Assembly: GCF_003666015.1 (NCBI RefSeq)
Contig: NZ_QPLT01000002.1
Coordinates: 326,859 to 390,858, forward strand
DNA: 64,000 nucleotides
Reading direction: 5' to 3'
From: Halorubrum sp. Atlit-26R
GTDB taxonomy: Archaea > Halobacteriota > Halobacteria > Halobacteriales > Haloferacaceae
The stretch's first letter is position 1; every line of letters begins with the position of its first letter. The notes under the pieces were generated by a model, which saw only the letters and a program-made list of their open reading frames with translations, did not search any database and was not told the DNA's origin. The translations under genes and the position numbers were made by a program. Positions 41,531-50,968 of the stretch are shown piece after piece.

Positions 41531-43354
41531 ATGCGACTGGAGGACTACTGGGGGATCGGCCCCAAGACGAGCGAGCGGCTCACCGAGGCGCTCGGGACCG
41601 AACGGGCCGTCGAGGCGATCGAGTCGGCCGACGTCCGCGCGCTCGTCGACGCCGGGCTCCACCGCGGCCGCGCGACCCGAATCCTCCGCAGAGCGAACGG
41701 CGAGTCGGGGATGGACGTGCTCGCGACGGGCGACGCGCGCTCGGTGTACGACGACCTCCTCTCGCTCGCGGCGGACGCGGCGCTGACCGCGCACGCGGCC
41801 GACCGGATCCGGGTGTTGACCCCGCTTCTCGACCGCGACGCCGTCGAGGAGCGACTGGATCGGGTCGTCGCCGCCCGCGACGCGTGGGCCGGCCTCGACG
41901 AGGCGGACCGCGAGGCCGTCGCGGACGCGTTCGCGGCGTACGACGAGGCCGACGGCTCCGACCTCGCCGCGGTCGAGACGGCGGTCGCGCTCCGCGAGGC
42001 GGGGCTGACGGACGGCCCGTTCGCCGACGTGGGCGCGCTCGACGGCGACCGCCTCCGCGACGCCGCCGACGCGCTCGCCGACGTGCGGGGGTCGATCGAC
42101 CCGGCCGGCGGCCTCGACGGGGACGAAATCGAAATCGCGAGCGGCGCCGACGACGAGCTCGACCGGCTGCGCGAACAGCTGTCGGCCGCGCGCGACCTCG
42201 CCGACTCCGCGTTCGACGTGCTCGAATCGGTCCGCGACGGGAGCCTCCGCGACTTCGAGGCGCTGGAGGCGGCGACGATCGACCACGTCGCGCGCGAGAC
42301 GGGCGTCGAGCCGGCGACGGTCCGGTCGGCGTCGCCCGACGAGGCGCTCGACGCGGCCGACTTCGTCTCCGGGACGCTGCGCGACCTCGTCGCCGAACTG
42401 GAGGCGGCCGTCGACGAGCGCGAGGCCGCGGTCGCGGCCGACGTCCGCGAACGGCTCGGAGAGAACGATTCCCCCGACGAGAGCGGGGGCGACACGACCC
42501 TCGCCCGCGCCGCGACGGCGGTCTCCGACGCCGCGTTCCTGCTGTCGCTCGGGCGGTTCGCGGCCGAGAACGGTCACGTCCGGCCGACGCTCGTCGACGA
42601 CGGGATCGCCGTGCGCGGGGCGCGGAACCCCTTCCTCGGCGGCGACGTCCAGCCGGTCTCGTACGGGGTCGGCTCGCACTCGCTCGCGGACGAGCCGGGC
42701 GTCGCGAGCGCGGACGCGCCGCCGACCGGCGACCGCGTGAGCGTCCTCACCGGGGCGAACTCCGGCGGGAAGACGACGCTGCTCGAAACGCTCTGTGCGG
42801 TCGCGCTGCTCGCGTCGATGGGGCTGCCCGTGCCCGCCGAGGCGGCCGAGGTCGGGACGTTCGACCGGATCGTCTTCCACCGCCGGCACGCCTCGTTCAA
42901 CGCGGGCGTGTTAGAGTCGACGCTGAAGTCGGTCGTCCCGCCGCTGACCGCGGACGGCCGGACACTCATGCTCGTCGACGAGTTCGAGGCGATCACGGAG
43001 CCGGGCCGGGCCGCCGACCTGCTGAACGGGCTCGTCACGCTCACCGTCGACCGGGGCGCGCTCGGCGTCTACGTCACCCACCTCGCCGAGGACCTGAGCC
43101 CGCTGCCCGACGCCGCCCGGATCGACGGCATCTTCGCGGAGGGACTGACGAACGACTTGGAGCTCCGCGTCGACTACCAGCCGCGGTTCGGCACGATCGG
43201 TAAGTCCACGCCGGAGTTCATCGTCTCGCGGCTCGTCGCGAACGCGGGCGACCGCGGGGTCCGCGCCGGCTTCGAGCACCTCGCCGGGGCGGTCGGCGAG
43301 GAGGCGGTCCAGCGAACGCTCTCGGACGCCGAGTGGGCGGCGAACGATGACTGA
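41531..43354 (+). CDS. MutS-related ATPase with N-terminal helix-hairpin-helix
   Basis: 607 residues. Helix-hairpin-helix at 1-60 (YWGIGPKTSERLTEAL), a long helical lever region (about 100-330), then the MutS-type ATPase: Walker A VLTGANSGGKTTLLETL near 408 and Walker B LMLVDEFEAITEPG near 479. No mismatch-recognition domain and no C-terminal Smr nuclease. It is a haloarchaeal relative of the MutS5/MutS2 group; recombination control is the likely field of action, but this is inferred. Overlaps the next gene by 8 bp. Confidence 0.87.
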   Translation: MRLEDYWGIGPKTSERLTEALGTERAVEAIESADVRALVDAGLHRGRATRILRRANGESGMDVLATGDARSVYDDLLSLAADAALTAHAADRIRVLTPLLDRDAVEERLDRVVAARDAWAGLDEADREAVADAFAAYDEADGSDLAAVETAVALREAGLTDGPFADVGALDGDRLRDAADALADVRGSIDPAGGLDGDEIEIASGADDELDRLREQLSAARDLADSAFDVLESVRDGSLRDFEALEAATIDHVARETGVEPATVRSASPDEALDAADFVSGTLRDLVAELEAAVDEREAAVAADVRERLGENDSPDESGGDTTLARAATAVSDAAFLLSLGRFAAENGHVRPTLVDDGIAVRGARNPFLGGDVQPVSYGVGSHSLADEPGVASADAPPTGDRVSVLTGANSGGKTTLLETLCAVALLASMGLPVPAEAAEVGTFDRIVFHRRHASFNAGVLESTLKSVVPPLTADGRTLMLVDEFEAITEPGRAADLLNGLVTLTVDRGALGVYVTHLAEDLSPLPDAARIDGIFAEGLTNDLELRVDYQPRFGTIGKSTPEFIVSRLVANAGDRGVRAGFEHLAGAVGEEAVQRTLSDAEWAANDD

Positions 43355-43820
43355 GGAACCGAGCGACGCCGACCGGGAGTCCGCGCCCGGGGAGCCCGGG
43401 CCCAACCGGATCCGATCGGTCGCGGTCCACCGCGAGGACGTGGCGAACGCGCTCGAAGCGACGCTGCGGAGCGACCGCGAGGTCGTCCTCCGCGCGACGC
43501 CGCCATTCTCCGGGCGGATGCGGGCCCGGCTCCACGCGCTCGACGCGAGCGGAAACGGGGGCGACGAGCGCGACGACGACGCGGACGCTCCGGCGCCGCT
43601 CCACATCGATCCGCGGACGCTCGTGGAGTCGGTGCCGCCGTACCCCGAGGTCGACGACACGGCCGCGGAACATCCGGACGCGGACCTCGAAGCGCGCCGG
43701 AAGCGACACGCCGAGGCCGTCGAGGAGTGGCGCGAGACGGTGCGCGAGTGCGTCGCCGAGAAGGTCGATATCGAGGTCGACGGCGAGACCCGCACCGTCG
43801 ACGTGACCGCGCTGGGATAG
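43347..43820 (+). CDS. haloarchaeal protein of unknown function, coupled to the MutS-like gene
   Basis: 157 residues, very acidic. Recognisable stretch: IRSVAVHREDVANALEATL, then REVVLRATPPFSGRMRARLH, a variable Asp-rich loop, and a long charged helix (RRKRHAEAVEEWRETVREC). The start overlaps the upstream stop by 8 bp, so expression is coupled. No known domain. It may be a partner of the MutS-like protein. Confidence 0.78.
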   Translation: MTEEPSDADRESAPGEPGPNRIRSVAVHREDVANALEATLRSDREVVLRATPPFSGRMRARLHALDASGNGGDERDDDADAPAPLHIDPRTLVESVPPYPEVDDTAAEHPDADLEARRKRHAEAVEEWRETVRECVAEKVDIEVDGETRTVDVTALG

Positions 43821-43861
43821 AAGGGGTTCGCGAGCCGCCGACCTGACGTAGCGGCGAAGCG

Positions 43862-46800
43862 CTACAGCCGTAACCGCTCGACGGCGGTGCCCGCGTTCTC
43901 GAAGTCGTCGTCTGTCGCGGCCGCGACGACGACGGTGTCCGCGTCGGTGTCGGCGTCGAGGCCGACCTCGAACGCGCCGCCGCCGTCGGGGGTGACGAGG
44001 CGGGACGTCTTACGCGTGTGGACCGCCACGCGAGCGCCGTCAGTCTCGCCGGAGACGACGACGGAGTCCTCGACGAACTCGGCGGTGGCCGTCAGGTCAG
44101 GACCGGCGGGGCGGTCGGACTCGACGTAGCGGTCGCGGACGACCGTCGGCGTCTCGACCGGTTCGCCCGCGTCGACCCCGTGCGCCAGCCGGACGAAGCC
44201 GGCCATCGACCACGCGAGGGGGGTCGCCCCCCCGGTTCCCTCGCCGAACTCCCAGCCGTACTTCGTCGGGTGTTCGCGGTCCCACACCTGCTCGGGGAGC
44301 ATGAGTCCGGAGTTGCCGAACCCGGCCATCGTCTCCAGCAGGGTCTCCGGTTCGAGCTTCTCGTCGTCGGTGCCGCCGAAGGCGTCCGGGCCGCCGGCGC
44401 GGGCGCGCAGTTCGTACTCGCCGCGCTCGCCGGTGAATATCGGCCAGAGGCGCCCGCGACCGTCGCCGGTGCCGGCCCACGGCGCGCCGGGGTCGCCGAC
44501 GGCTATCTCGCCGTACGCGTCGCCGACGTACCGGTACCAGGCTGCGCCGTGAGGCGTGTCGACCCGGATCGAGTCGTCGACGACGGAGACGGAGTTGCGG
44601 ACGACCGGATCGTCGGCGGGCTTGATCCCCAGCCGGACGAGTTCGAGGAATCCGCCGTCGACGATCTCCCGCTCGTCGTAGGTGGGACCGTCGTTGGCGA
44701 TGGTGCGGGGGCGGCCGGAGTCGGGGTTCCCGTCGGCCGTGATCCGGAGGTAGTACGGCGTCCGCTCGTGGCGATCGGTGCCGGTCGCGGTCGCGCACCA
44801 CTCCTCGACGCGGGCCGTCCAGTCGTCCGCGAGCGCCAGCCACGCGAGCGCGTCGGCGCGGAGCGACTCCGGCGACGCCGCGGCCTCGCTCCCGGACACG
44901 TCTCGGTCGCGCCGGTCGGCCTCCGCGAGCGCGAGCGCCGCGCCGCAGACGAGGCCGGCGATCTCGGCCGCGATGCTCGACGGCGAGTAGCCGGCCTCCT
45001 CCTCCCAGCGCTCCTGAGCGGTCTCGGGGCCGTTATCGGCGATGTAGTCGAGCGAGCGGGCGACCTGGTCGTAGGTGTAGCCGGCGTCGTCGAGCGTCAC
45101 GCCGCGCTCGTACAGCTGCCAGGCCATCACCGAGGGGAACCCGATGTTGTCCATCTGCTCGCCGCCCCACCGGGTCCGCCCGTCGATGTAGGTGTTCTGC
45201 GGGAGGAACCCGTCGTCGTCCTGCTGGGTGTTGTACAGGTACGCCAAGGCGTCGGCGCCCCGTTCGAGCTCGTCCATCTCGATCAGCGCCGTGAACACCT
45301 GATAGAGGTCCCGCGACCAGACGAAGTTGTAGCCGTAGCCGCGGTCCTCCGCGGCGTACTCCGTCTCGCCCCACGGGACGGAGGGACTGGCGATCCCCGC
45401 GCCGTCGTGGGCCTTGTCCTCGACGGCCGCCAGCGTCATCAGGGCGAAGCGGTACTGCGCCGCGAGGTCCGGGTCGCCCGCCACCGAGTCGGGGAGGTCG
45501 CGGTCCGCGAGCCACGAGCGCCACGTCTCCGCGTACGCGTCAGCGGCCTCGTCGAAGCCGCGGCCGAGCGCCCCCTGGGCCTCGCCGAGCGCGGCCGCGG
45601 TGTCCGAGTCCTCGGCGAACCCGAGCGCGACGGTGTCGGACACCGACTCGCCGCTCCCGACGAGCCCGGCGAGGACGACGTTGCCGACCGCCTCCGACGA
45701 CTCCTCGACCCGCTCGCCGTCGCCGAACAGCGCGGCCGCCGCGTCGCCGCCGGCCGCGAGCGCGCTGGCCCAGTCGAACCCGTCGCCGCTCGCCAAGGCG
45801 AGCGCGGGGGCGAACGGCTCGCCCTCGTCGTCGACCAGCTTGCCCGCGTCGCGGTCGGGGTCGTCTTTCTGCGCGAGCAGGTGGGCCCCCGCGTCGCCGT
45901 CGACCCGCTCGGCGCGGTCATTCGTGCCGACGTTGGCGATCGTCGCGTCCGCGAGCGCGTACACGTCGTACTCGCGGCTCCCCTCGAACCGGACGTCCGC
46001 GAGGATCGCCGTCCCGTCGGTGTCGACCGCGTACTCGACGCGGAGCGTCCAGCTGTGGCCGTGGCCGTCGCCGGTCTCGCGGATCCGCTGAACGTACGCG
46101 AGCGCGTCGTCGGCCGCCGGCTCCGTCGTCCGCTCGATCGTCTCCGTCGCCGTGACGTGGCCCGTCTCGTCGAACGTGCGGATCGCGTACTCGGAGTCGG
46201 GGTCAGCGACGAGGAAGTCGAACGTCCGGACGTTCATCACGTCGATCCGCGGGAACCGCGCCTCGGTGAGCGTCCCCTCGGTGAGCGTGAACCACACCGG
46301 GACCGGCTCGTCGGCCTCGTAGTCCGCGGGCGTGCCGACGCCGAACTTCCGACCGGTCGTCCAGTGCGGCGCCGCCTCGGGGCCGGTCTCGCGGTCGTGG
46401 GGGACCGGGAGCTCGCCGTGGCTCGCCAGCGTCACCGTCGCGTCGATCCGGAGCGCGTGCGACCACGCGATCGGGGTCGCGCTGTCGAGGTCGCCGTCGT
46501 CGAACGCCTGCTCCGCGAACAGCCCCGCCTCGTTGACGAAGGGGCCGTCGGGCTCGCAGAGCGCGTACAGGTCGCGCGCGTCGGCGAACAGCGGTCCGGC
46601 GGCGCCGCCGCGATCCTCGACGACGCCGGCGAGCGTCGCCGCCGCGGTCGCGCCCCACAGCGTCGCGATGGACCACACCTTCGCGGCGCCCTGTTCGGCC
46701 GTGCGCCAGTCGTCGCCGGTGAACCTGACGAGCCCCTCCACCGAGGCGGTCTCGCGGCGGAGCGCGTCGATCGACTGCCGGACGTGGGTGTTGACGCGGT

Positions 46801-48595
46801 CGAGGAAGCGGTCGAACTCGCTGCTCTCGACGGGATCGATCGAGCCGGAGCCGTCGGTCGCGGCGTCGTCGGCCGCGGAGCCGTCGGCGCTCGGGTCGTC
46901 TCCCGCTCCGGCCTCGTCGTCGAGCAGGGCGGCGTACTCGGCGGCCGCGGTCGCGAGCGCGAAGGTGCTGGCGTCGGCGCGGGCGTCCTGCCCCTCGTCG
47001 CTGGCGCGCTGGAGGAACCGCTCCGTGTCGGGGTTCCAGCGCGCGTCGAGGCCGGACAGCGCCGCGTCCGCGGCGTCGGCGGCGTCGGCGCGGAGCCCCT
47101 CGTCGACCGGCGCGCGCGCCACCGCGGCGAACGCCCGGAGGTACTCGGCCCCGGTGTGGGTGAACCGGCCGAGCGCGTTCTCCCAGCAGTTCTGACAGCG
47201 GCGCGGGAGGCCGTCGTCTTCGATCGTCTCGAAGAGGAAGTCGACGGCGTCGGCGATCGTCTCGTCGATCCGGTCGCGCCACTCGGCCGGGAGGTCCGCC
47301 TCGCGGCGCAGCGTCGCGAGGAACGCGACGACCGTGGCCGGCTGGTCGAGCTGGTCGTTCGGGCCGGGCGTCGCGTTCGCGCCCTCGATCCGGGCGTTCG
47401 CCCAGCCGGGCGCGACCTTCCCGGAGTCGGCCCACACGCGGTGGGGCCACGAGCCGTCGGCGTCCTGGGTCCGACAGAAGAAGCTCGCGGCCGCGAGCAG
47501 CTCCTCGTCGGCGTCGAGGCCGAGCTCCTCGCTCGCGCCGAGCAGCGCGGTCGACACCGTCGCCTCGTCGCGGAACCAGGTGTAGCCGTAGCCGCCGGAG
47601 GTGGAGTAGAAGGGGTCGAACTCGGGGGCGGCGATCCGGCCGCCGGACTCCGCCGTGAGCAGGTCGAGCGCGCGGAGGTCGCTGGCGATCACCGACCGGC
47701 GGGGGGCGTCCTCGGGCACGTCCGGGCCGCGACCGTCCGCGGCCTCCCGGAGGTCGTCGGCGTCGGGGTAGGCGGTGGCGATGTTCGAGACCGTCTCGAT
47801 GCGGCGCTGGCGGTCGATCCCGTCGGTGAGCGCGTCCTTCGCGTCGTCGCCGGTGTCGCGCGCGGCCCGGCGGTCGACGACGGCGCGGCCCGCGAGCGTG
47901 ACCCGCTCGGTGCGCCCGTCGCGCTCGAAGGGGGCGCGCACGACGACGTCCGGAGTGAGCCGCGAGTCCTCGCGGCGGTCGATCTCGCCGCGGTGCGGGA
48001 AGCCGTCGTCGGCCTCGCCGAGCAGCTCCGGGATCGTCCGCAGGCGCTGGCCGTGGGCGTTCGAGAGGCCGGTCGAGGCGGTGAGGAAGTCGTGTTCCGT
48101 GCGGTGATACACCTCGACGACGCCGCCGTCGTCGGGACCGGCCCCGTCGTGGACCATGTTGCCGACGCGGCCCTCGACCATGTCGGGCGAGAACGCGTAG
48201 GCGGCGACGAGCTCGGCGTCGGCGGGCGGCGAGCCGCGGAGCTCGACGTGGGTGAGGTGGGTGTCGCTCACCACGAGGTCGAACTGGTGGATGGTGTAGC
48301 GGCCGGCGTCGTACTCCGTCTCGACGAGCGGCGTGTCGCCGTCGTAGTGCTGGCGGGTCGTCTCGAGGTCGTCGAACCAGCGGACGCCGCGCCCGGCGGT
48401 TATCCCCATCCGGAGGCGGTCGGCGCCGCCGACCTCGGAGAGGGAGTACGAACAGTCGTGGACGGTCCCGTCCGGCCCCACGTGGACCAGTCGGCCGTCG
48501 TCGCCGGTGAACGCCCCGGCGGTCATCGAGTGTTCCGCCGGATAGCGCTCCCCGCGCCGACGTTCGTGCTCCGTAAGGGCGGTACGCAGTCGCAT
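43862..48595 (-). CDS. tandem double GH15 glucoamylase-type protein
   Basis: 1577 residues, roughly twice a normal GH15 enzyme. Module 1 (about 1-730) has GYGYTWFRDEATVS, CWENALGRFTHTG and SATPIAWSHALRID. Module 2 (about 760-1500) is the bacterial/archaeal glucoamylase type: YNFVWSRDLYQVFTALIEMD, RWEEEAGYSPSSIAAEI with the presumed acid Glu, LPEQVWD with the presumed base Glu, and TGGATPLAWSMAGFVRLAHG. A C-terminal beta domain follows (1500-1577). No signal peptide, so it acts on internal glucans or oligosaccharides. Divergent from the GH13 gene. Confidence 0.9.
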   Translation of the reverse strand: MRLRTALTEHERRRGERYPAEHSMTAGAFTGDDGRLVHVGPDGTVHDCSYSLSEVGGADRLRMGITAGRGVRWFDDLETTRQHYDGDTPLVETEYDAGRYTIHQFDLVVSDTHLTHVELRGSPPADAELVAAYAFSPDMVEGRVGNMVHDGAGPDDGGVVEVYHRTEHDFLTASTGLSNAHGQRLRTIPELLGEADDGFPHRGEIDRREDSRLTPDVVVRAPFERDGRTERVTLAGRAVVDRRAARDTGDDAKDALTDGIDRQRRIETVSNIATAYPDADDLREAADGRGPDVPEDAPRRSVIASDLRALDLLTAESGGRIAAPEFDPFYSTSGGYGYTWFRDEATVSTALLGASEELGLDADEELLAAASFFCRTQDADGSWPHRVWADSGKVAPGWANARIEGANATPGPNDQLDQPATVVAFLATLRREADLPAEWRDRIDETIADAVDFLFETIEDDGLPRRCQNCWENALGRFTHTGAEYLRAFAAVARAPVDEGLRADAADAADAALSGLDARWNPDTERFLQRASDEGQDARADASTFALATAAAEYAALLDDEAGAGDDPSADGSAADDAATDGSGSIDPVESSEFDRFLDRVNTHVRQSIDALRRETASVEGLVRFTGDDWRTAEQGAAKVWSIATLWGATAAATLAGVVEDRGGAAGPLFADARDLYALCEPDGPFVNEAGLFAEQAFDDGDLDSATPIAWSHALRIDATVTLASHGELPVPHDRETGPEAAPHWTTGRKFGVGTPADYEADEPVPVWFTLTEGTLTEARFPRIDVMNVRTFDFLVADPDSEYAIRTFDETGHVTATETIERTTEPAADDALAYVQRIRETGDGHGHSWTLRVEYAVDTDGTAILADVRFEGSREYDVYALADATIANVGTNDRAERVDGDAGAHLLAQKDDPDRDAGKLVDDEGEPFAPALALASGDGFDWASALAAGGDAAAALFGDGERVEESSEAVGNVVLAGLVGSGESVSDTVALGFAEDSDTAAALGEAQGALGRGFDEAADAYAETWRSWLADRDLPDSVAGDPDLAAQYRFALMTLAAVEDKAHDGAGIASPSVPWGETEYAAEDRGYGYNFVWSRDLYQVFTALIEMDELERGADALAYLYNTQQDDDGFLPQNTYIDGRTRWGGEQMDNIGFPSVMAWQLYERGVTLDDAGYTYDQVARSLDYIADNGPETAQERWEEEAGYSPSSIAAEIAGLVCGAALALAEADRRDRDVSGSEAAASPESLRADALAWLALADDWTARVEEWCATATGTDRHERTPYYLRITADGNPDSGRPRTIANDGPTYDEREIVDGGFLELVRLGIKPADDPVVRNSVSVVDDSIRVDTPHGAAWYRYVGDAYGEIAVGDPGAPWAGTGDGRGRLWPIFTGERGEYELRARAGGPDAFGGTDDEKLEPETLLETMAGFGNSGLMLPEQVWDREHPTKYGWEFGEGTGGATPLAWSMAGFVRLAHGVDAGEPVETPTVVRDRYVESDRPAGPDLTATAEFVEDSVVVSGETDGARVAVHTRKTSRLVTPDGGGAFEVGLDADTDADTVVVAAATDDDFENAGTAVERLRL

Positions 48596-48757
48596 ACCCG
48601 GTCTGCGCCGGCCGGAGTAAAAGCCTTGACGACCGCGGCGGAGACCGCGCGACGCCGGCCGCGGTCCGGGCGGGAGCGTCGGGACGCCTGCCGTCGCCGC
48701 GCGGACGCCACCGAAACAAGAGCAACACCGAAGGCCCCGGGTGCCGATGGGCGTCAC
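48596..48757. promoter_or_regulatory. divergent promoter region of the alpha-glucan genes
   Basis: The 162-bp gap holds a minus-strand box CTTTTACTCC (about 48627-48618), 22-31 bp upstream of the GH15 start, fitting a leaderless message. On the plus side, CCGAAACAAGAG at 48711-48722 is a weaker candidate for the GH13 gene. No clear operator palindrome is seen. Confidence 0.5.
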
Positions 48758-50869
48758 ATGCACCACCCCGGACCCCCCAGATTCCTCGCGACGGGCGAGC
48801 GGACGGAACTCGCCCCGAGAGACCCCGACCCCGACGCCGCGTACGCGTGGCGCGTCGCCGACGCGCCGCCCGACAGCGAGGCGACCGTCGGCGACGACGC
48901 GGTGACCGAGTTCACGCCCGACGTGCCCGGCCGGTACCTGATCGGCCTCGACGCCCCGGACGGCGACCACCTGCTCACCGTCCGCGCGTTCCCGGCGAGC
49001 TACGAGGGCGTCGACGTCGCGGGCGGGAGCGGGACCGCGATCCGCGACCGCGACGCGGGCGACGTCAACGCCCCGGTCGACTACGCCGCCCGTGAGCGAC
49101 ACGAGGGGGTCGGCCGCCCGCGGGTGCGGGTCGACGCGAGCGTCGTGTTCGACGATGAGGCGGACGGGGAGGGCGAACACGCCGGGGAGGCGGTGTTCAC
49201 CGCGGTCCCCTCGCCGAATCCGGAATCCGCGCTCGACGTCGCCGACCTGGCGGTGACGTTCGTCGTCGACGACCGCGACGTTGCCGACGCCGTCGCGGCG
49301 GGGCGCGCGAACCCGCGGGACGCGCTCCGCGTGAGCGACGACGGCCGCGAACTCCGCGTGCCGCTCGACGCGGTGCCGGACCGGCTCCGTGTTCACGCCG
49401 TCGCGGTCGCGCGGGACCCGGGCGAGGACCCGCGAGTCAGCGTCGCCGACGCGGCGGCGGTCGAGCGCGTCGGCAGTAGCCCGTCCGCGATCGACGACGC
49501 GGCGGAGGGCGAGGCGGTGTTGACGCCGGCCACGCCCGAGTTCGAGACAGTCCGACTCAACGATCCGCCGGCGTGGACCGCGGACGCCTCGGTGTACGAG
49601 ATCTTCGTCCGCACCTTCGCGGACGCCGACGAGGGGGAGGCGTTCGACGCCATCGCCGAGCGGGTCCCGCGGATCGCGGAGCTCGGCGTCGACACCCTGT
49701 GGCTCACGCCGGTCCTCGGCCACGACGGGAAGCCGCACGGCTACAACATCGTCGACTTCTTCGACACCGCGGACGACCTCGGCGACCGGGAGGAGTTCGA
49801 GGCGCTCGTCGAGACGGCCCACGACCACGGGATGCGCGTGCTGTTCGACTTCGTCGCCAACCACACCGCGCGCGACCACGAGTGGTTCCGGGACGCCTAC
49901 GAGAATCCCGACTCGCCGTACCGCGACCGCTACGAGTGGCAGGAGTCCGGCGAGCCGGGGACCTACTTCGACTGGGAGCTGATCGCGAACCTGAACCACG
50001 CGAACCTCGACGTGCGGCGGTTCCTGCTCGACGTGATCGACGAGTGGGCGCCGCTCGTCGACGGGTTCCGCTGCGACATGGCGTGGGCGGTCCCCGACTC
50101 CTTCTGGCGCGAGCTTCGCGACCGCGTGAAGGACATCGACCGGGAGTTCCTCCTGATGGACGAGACGATCCCGTACATCCCCGGCTTCCACGAGGGGATG
50201 TTCGACGTCCACTTCGACGCGACGCTGTACTTCCAGCTCAGACAGGTCGGTCGGGGGGCCGAGCCCGCGGCGACCGTCCTCAACGCGGTCGACCAGCGCG
50301 CCGAGATCGGGTTCCCGGACCACGCCGAGTTCCTCCAGTACATCGAGAACCACGACGAGACGCGCTACCGCGTCGAGTGCGGCGACGCGGCCGCGGCCGC
50401 CGCGGGCGCGGCGATCATGACGCTGCCGGGCGTGCCGATGGTGTACGCCGGCCAGGAGATCGGCCAGCGCGGGCGCCGCGACGCGATCGCGTGGGACCAC
50501 GCGCGCGAGGAGGTCCGGGACCGCTACGAGCGCCTGCTCGAAACGCGGCGCGAGCACCCCGCGCTCGGGCCGGCAGGCGACCTCTCGCGCGTCGGCTACC
50601 ACGTCGCGAGCGGCGACCTCTCTGAGCGGCCGGTCGTCGCCAGCGGCGACGTTCACCCGGACGACGTGGTCGCGTTCCGTCGGCACGACGGCGAGGAGGA
50701 CCTCGTCGTCGTCCTCAACTTCGCGCCCGCCGACGCGAGCGTCGCGGTCGACGTCGATCACGGCGAGCGCGACCTCGTCACCGACGAGCGATGCGTCGTC
50801 GAGGACGGCGAGGGGACGGAGCGGATCCGCGTCGACGAGGTGGCGGTGGTGCCGGTCACGGAGGAGTGA
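48758..50869 (+). CDS. GH13 alpha-amylase-family protein
   Basis: 703 residues. An N-terminal beta region (1-270) of carbohydrate-binding or immunoglobulin-like character. The (beta/alpha)8 barrel from about 275 has VYEIFVRTFADAD, VDTLWLTPVLGHDGKPHGY, LFDFVANHTARDHEWF, the nucleophile Asp in DGFRCDMAW (near 440), the Glu in LLMDETIPY (near 468) and Asp in ENHDETRYR (near 532). A C-terminal beta domain follows. The Glu motif DET in place of the usual GE points to a distinct subfamily. Hydrolysis or transfer on alpha-glucans; specificity not predictable. Confidence 0.9.
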   Translation: MHHPGPPRFLATGERTELAPRDPDPDAAYAWRVADAPPDSEATVGDDAVTEFTPDVPGRYLIGLDAPDGDHLLTVRAFPASYEGVDVAGGSGTAIRDRDAGDVNAPVDYAARERHEGVGRPRVRVDASVVFDDEADGEGEHAGEAVFTAVPSPNPESALDVADLAVTFVVDDRDVADAVAAGRANPRDALRVSDDGRELRVPLDAVPDRLRVHAVAVARDPGEDPRVSVADAAAVERVGSSPSAIDDAAEGEAVLTPATPEFETVRLNDPPAWTADASVYEIFVRTFADADEGEAFDAIAERVPRIAELGVDTLWLTPVLGHDGKPHGYNIVDFFDTADDLGDREEFEALVETAHDHGMRVLFDFVANHTARDHEWFRDAYENPDSPYRDRYEWQESGEPGTYFDWELIANLNHANLDVRRFLLDVIDEWAPLVDGFRCDMAWAVPDSFWRELRDRVKDIDREFLLMDETIPYIPGFHEGMFDVHFDATLYFQLRQVGRGAEPAATVLNAVDQRAEIGFPDHAEFLQYIENHDETRYRVECGDAAAAAAGAAIMTLPGVPMVYAGQEIGQRGRRDAIAWDHAREEVRDRYERLLETRREHPALGPAGDLSRVGYHVASGDLSERPVVASGDVHPDDVVAFRRHDGEEDLVVVLNFAPADASVAVDVDHGERDLVTDERCVVEDGEGTERIRVDEVAVVPVTEE

Positions 50870-50968
50870 GCGGTCGGTCGCCCCCTCCGGCGGTCCGCTG
50901 ACAGGAGGGCCGCGCCCGCGACGCCCCCGGACGCAACGCTTGAGTCGGTGGGGATCGCAGGGTGGCGT

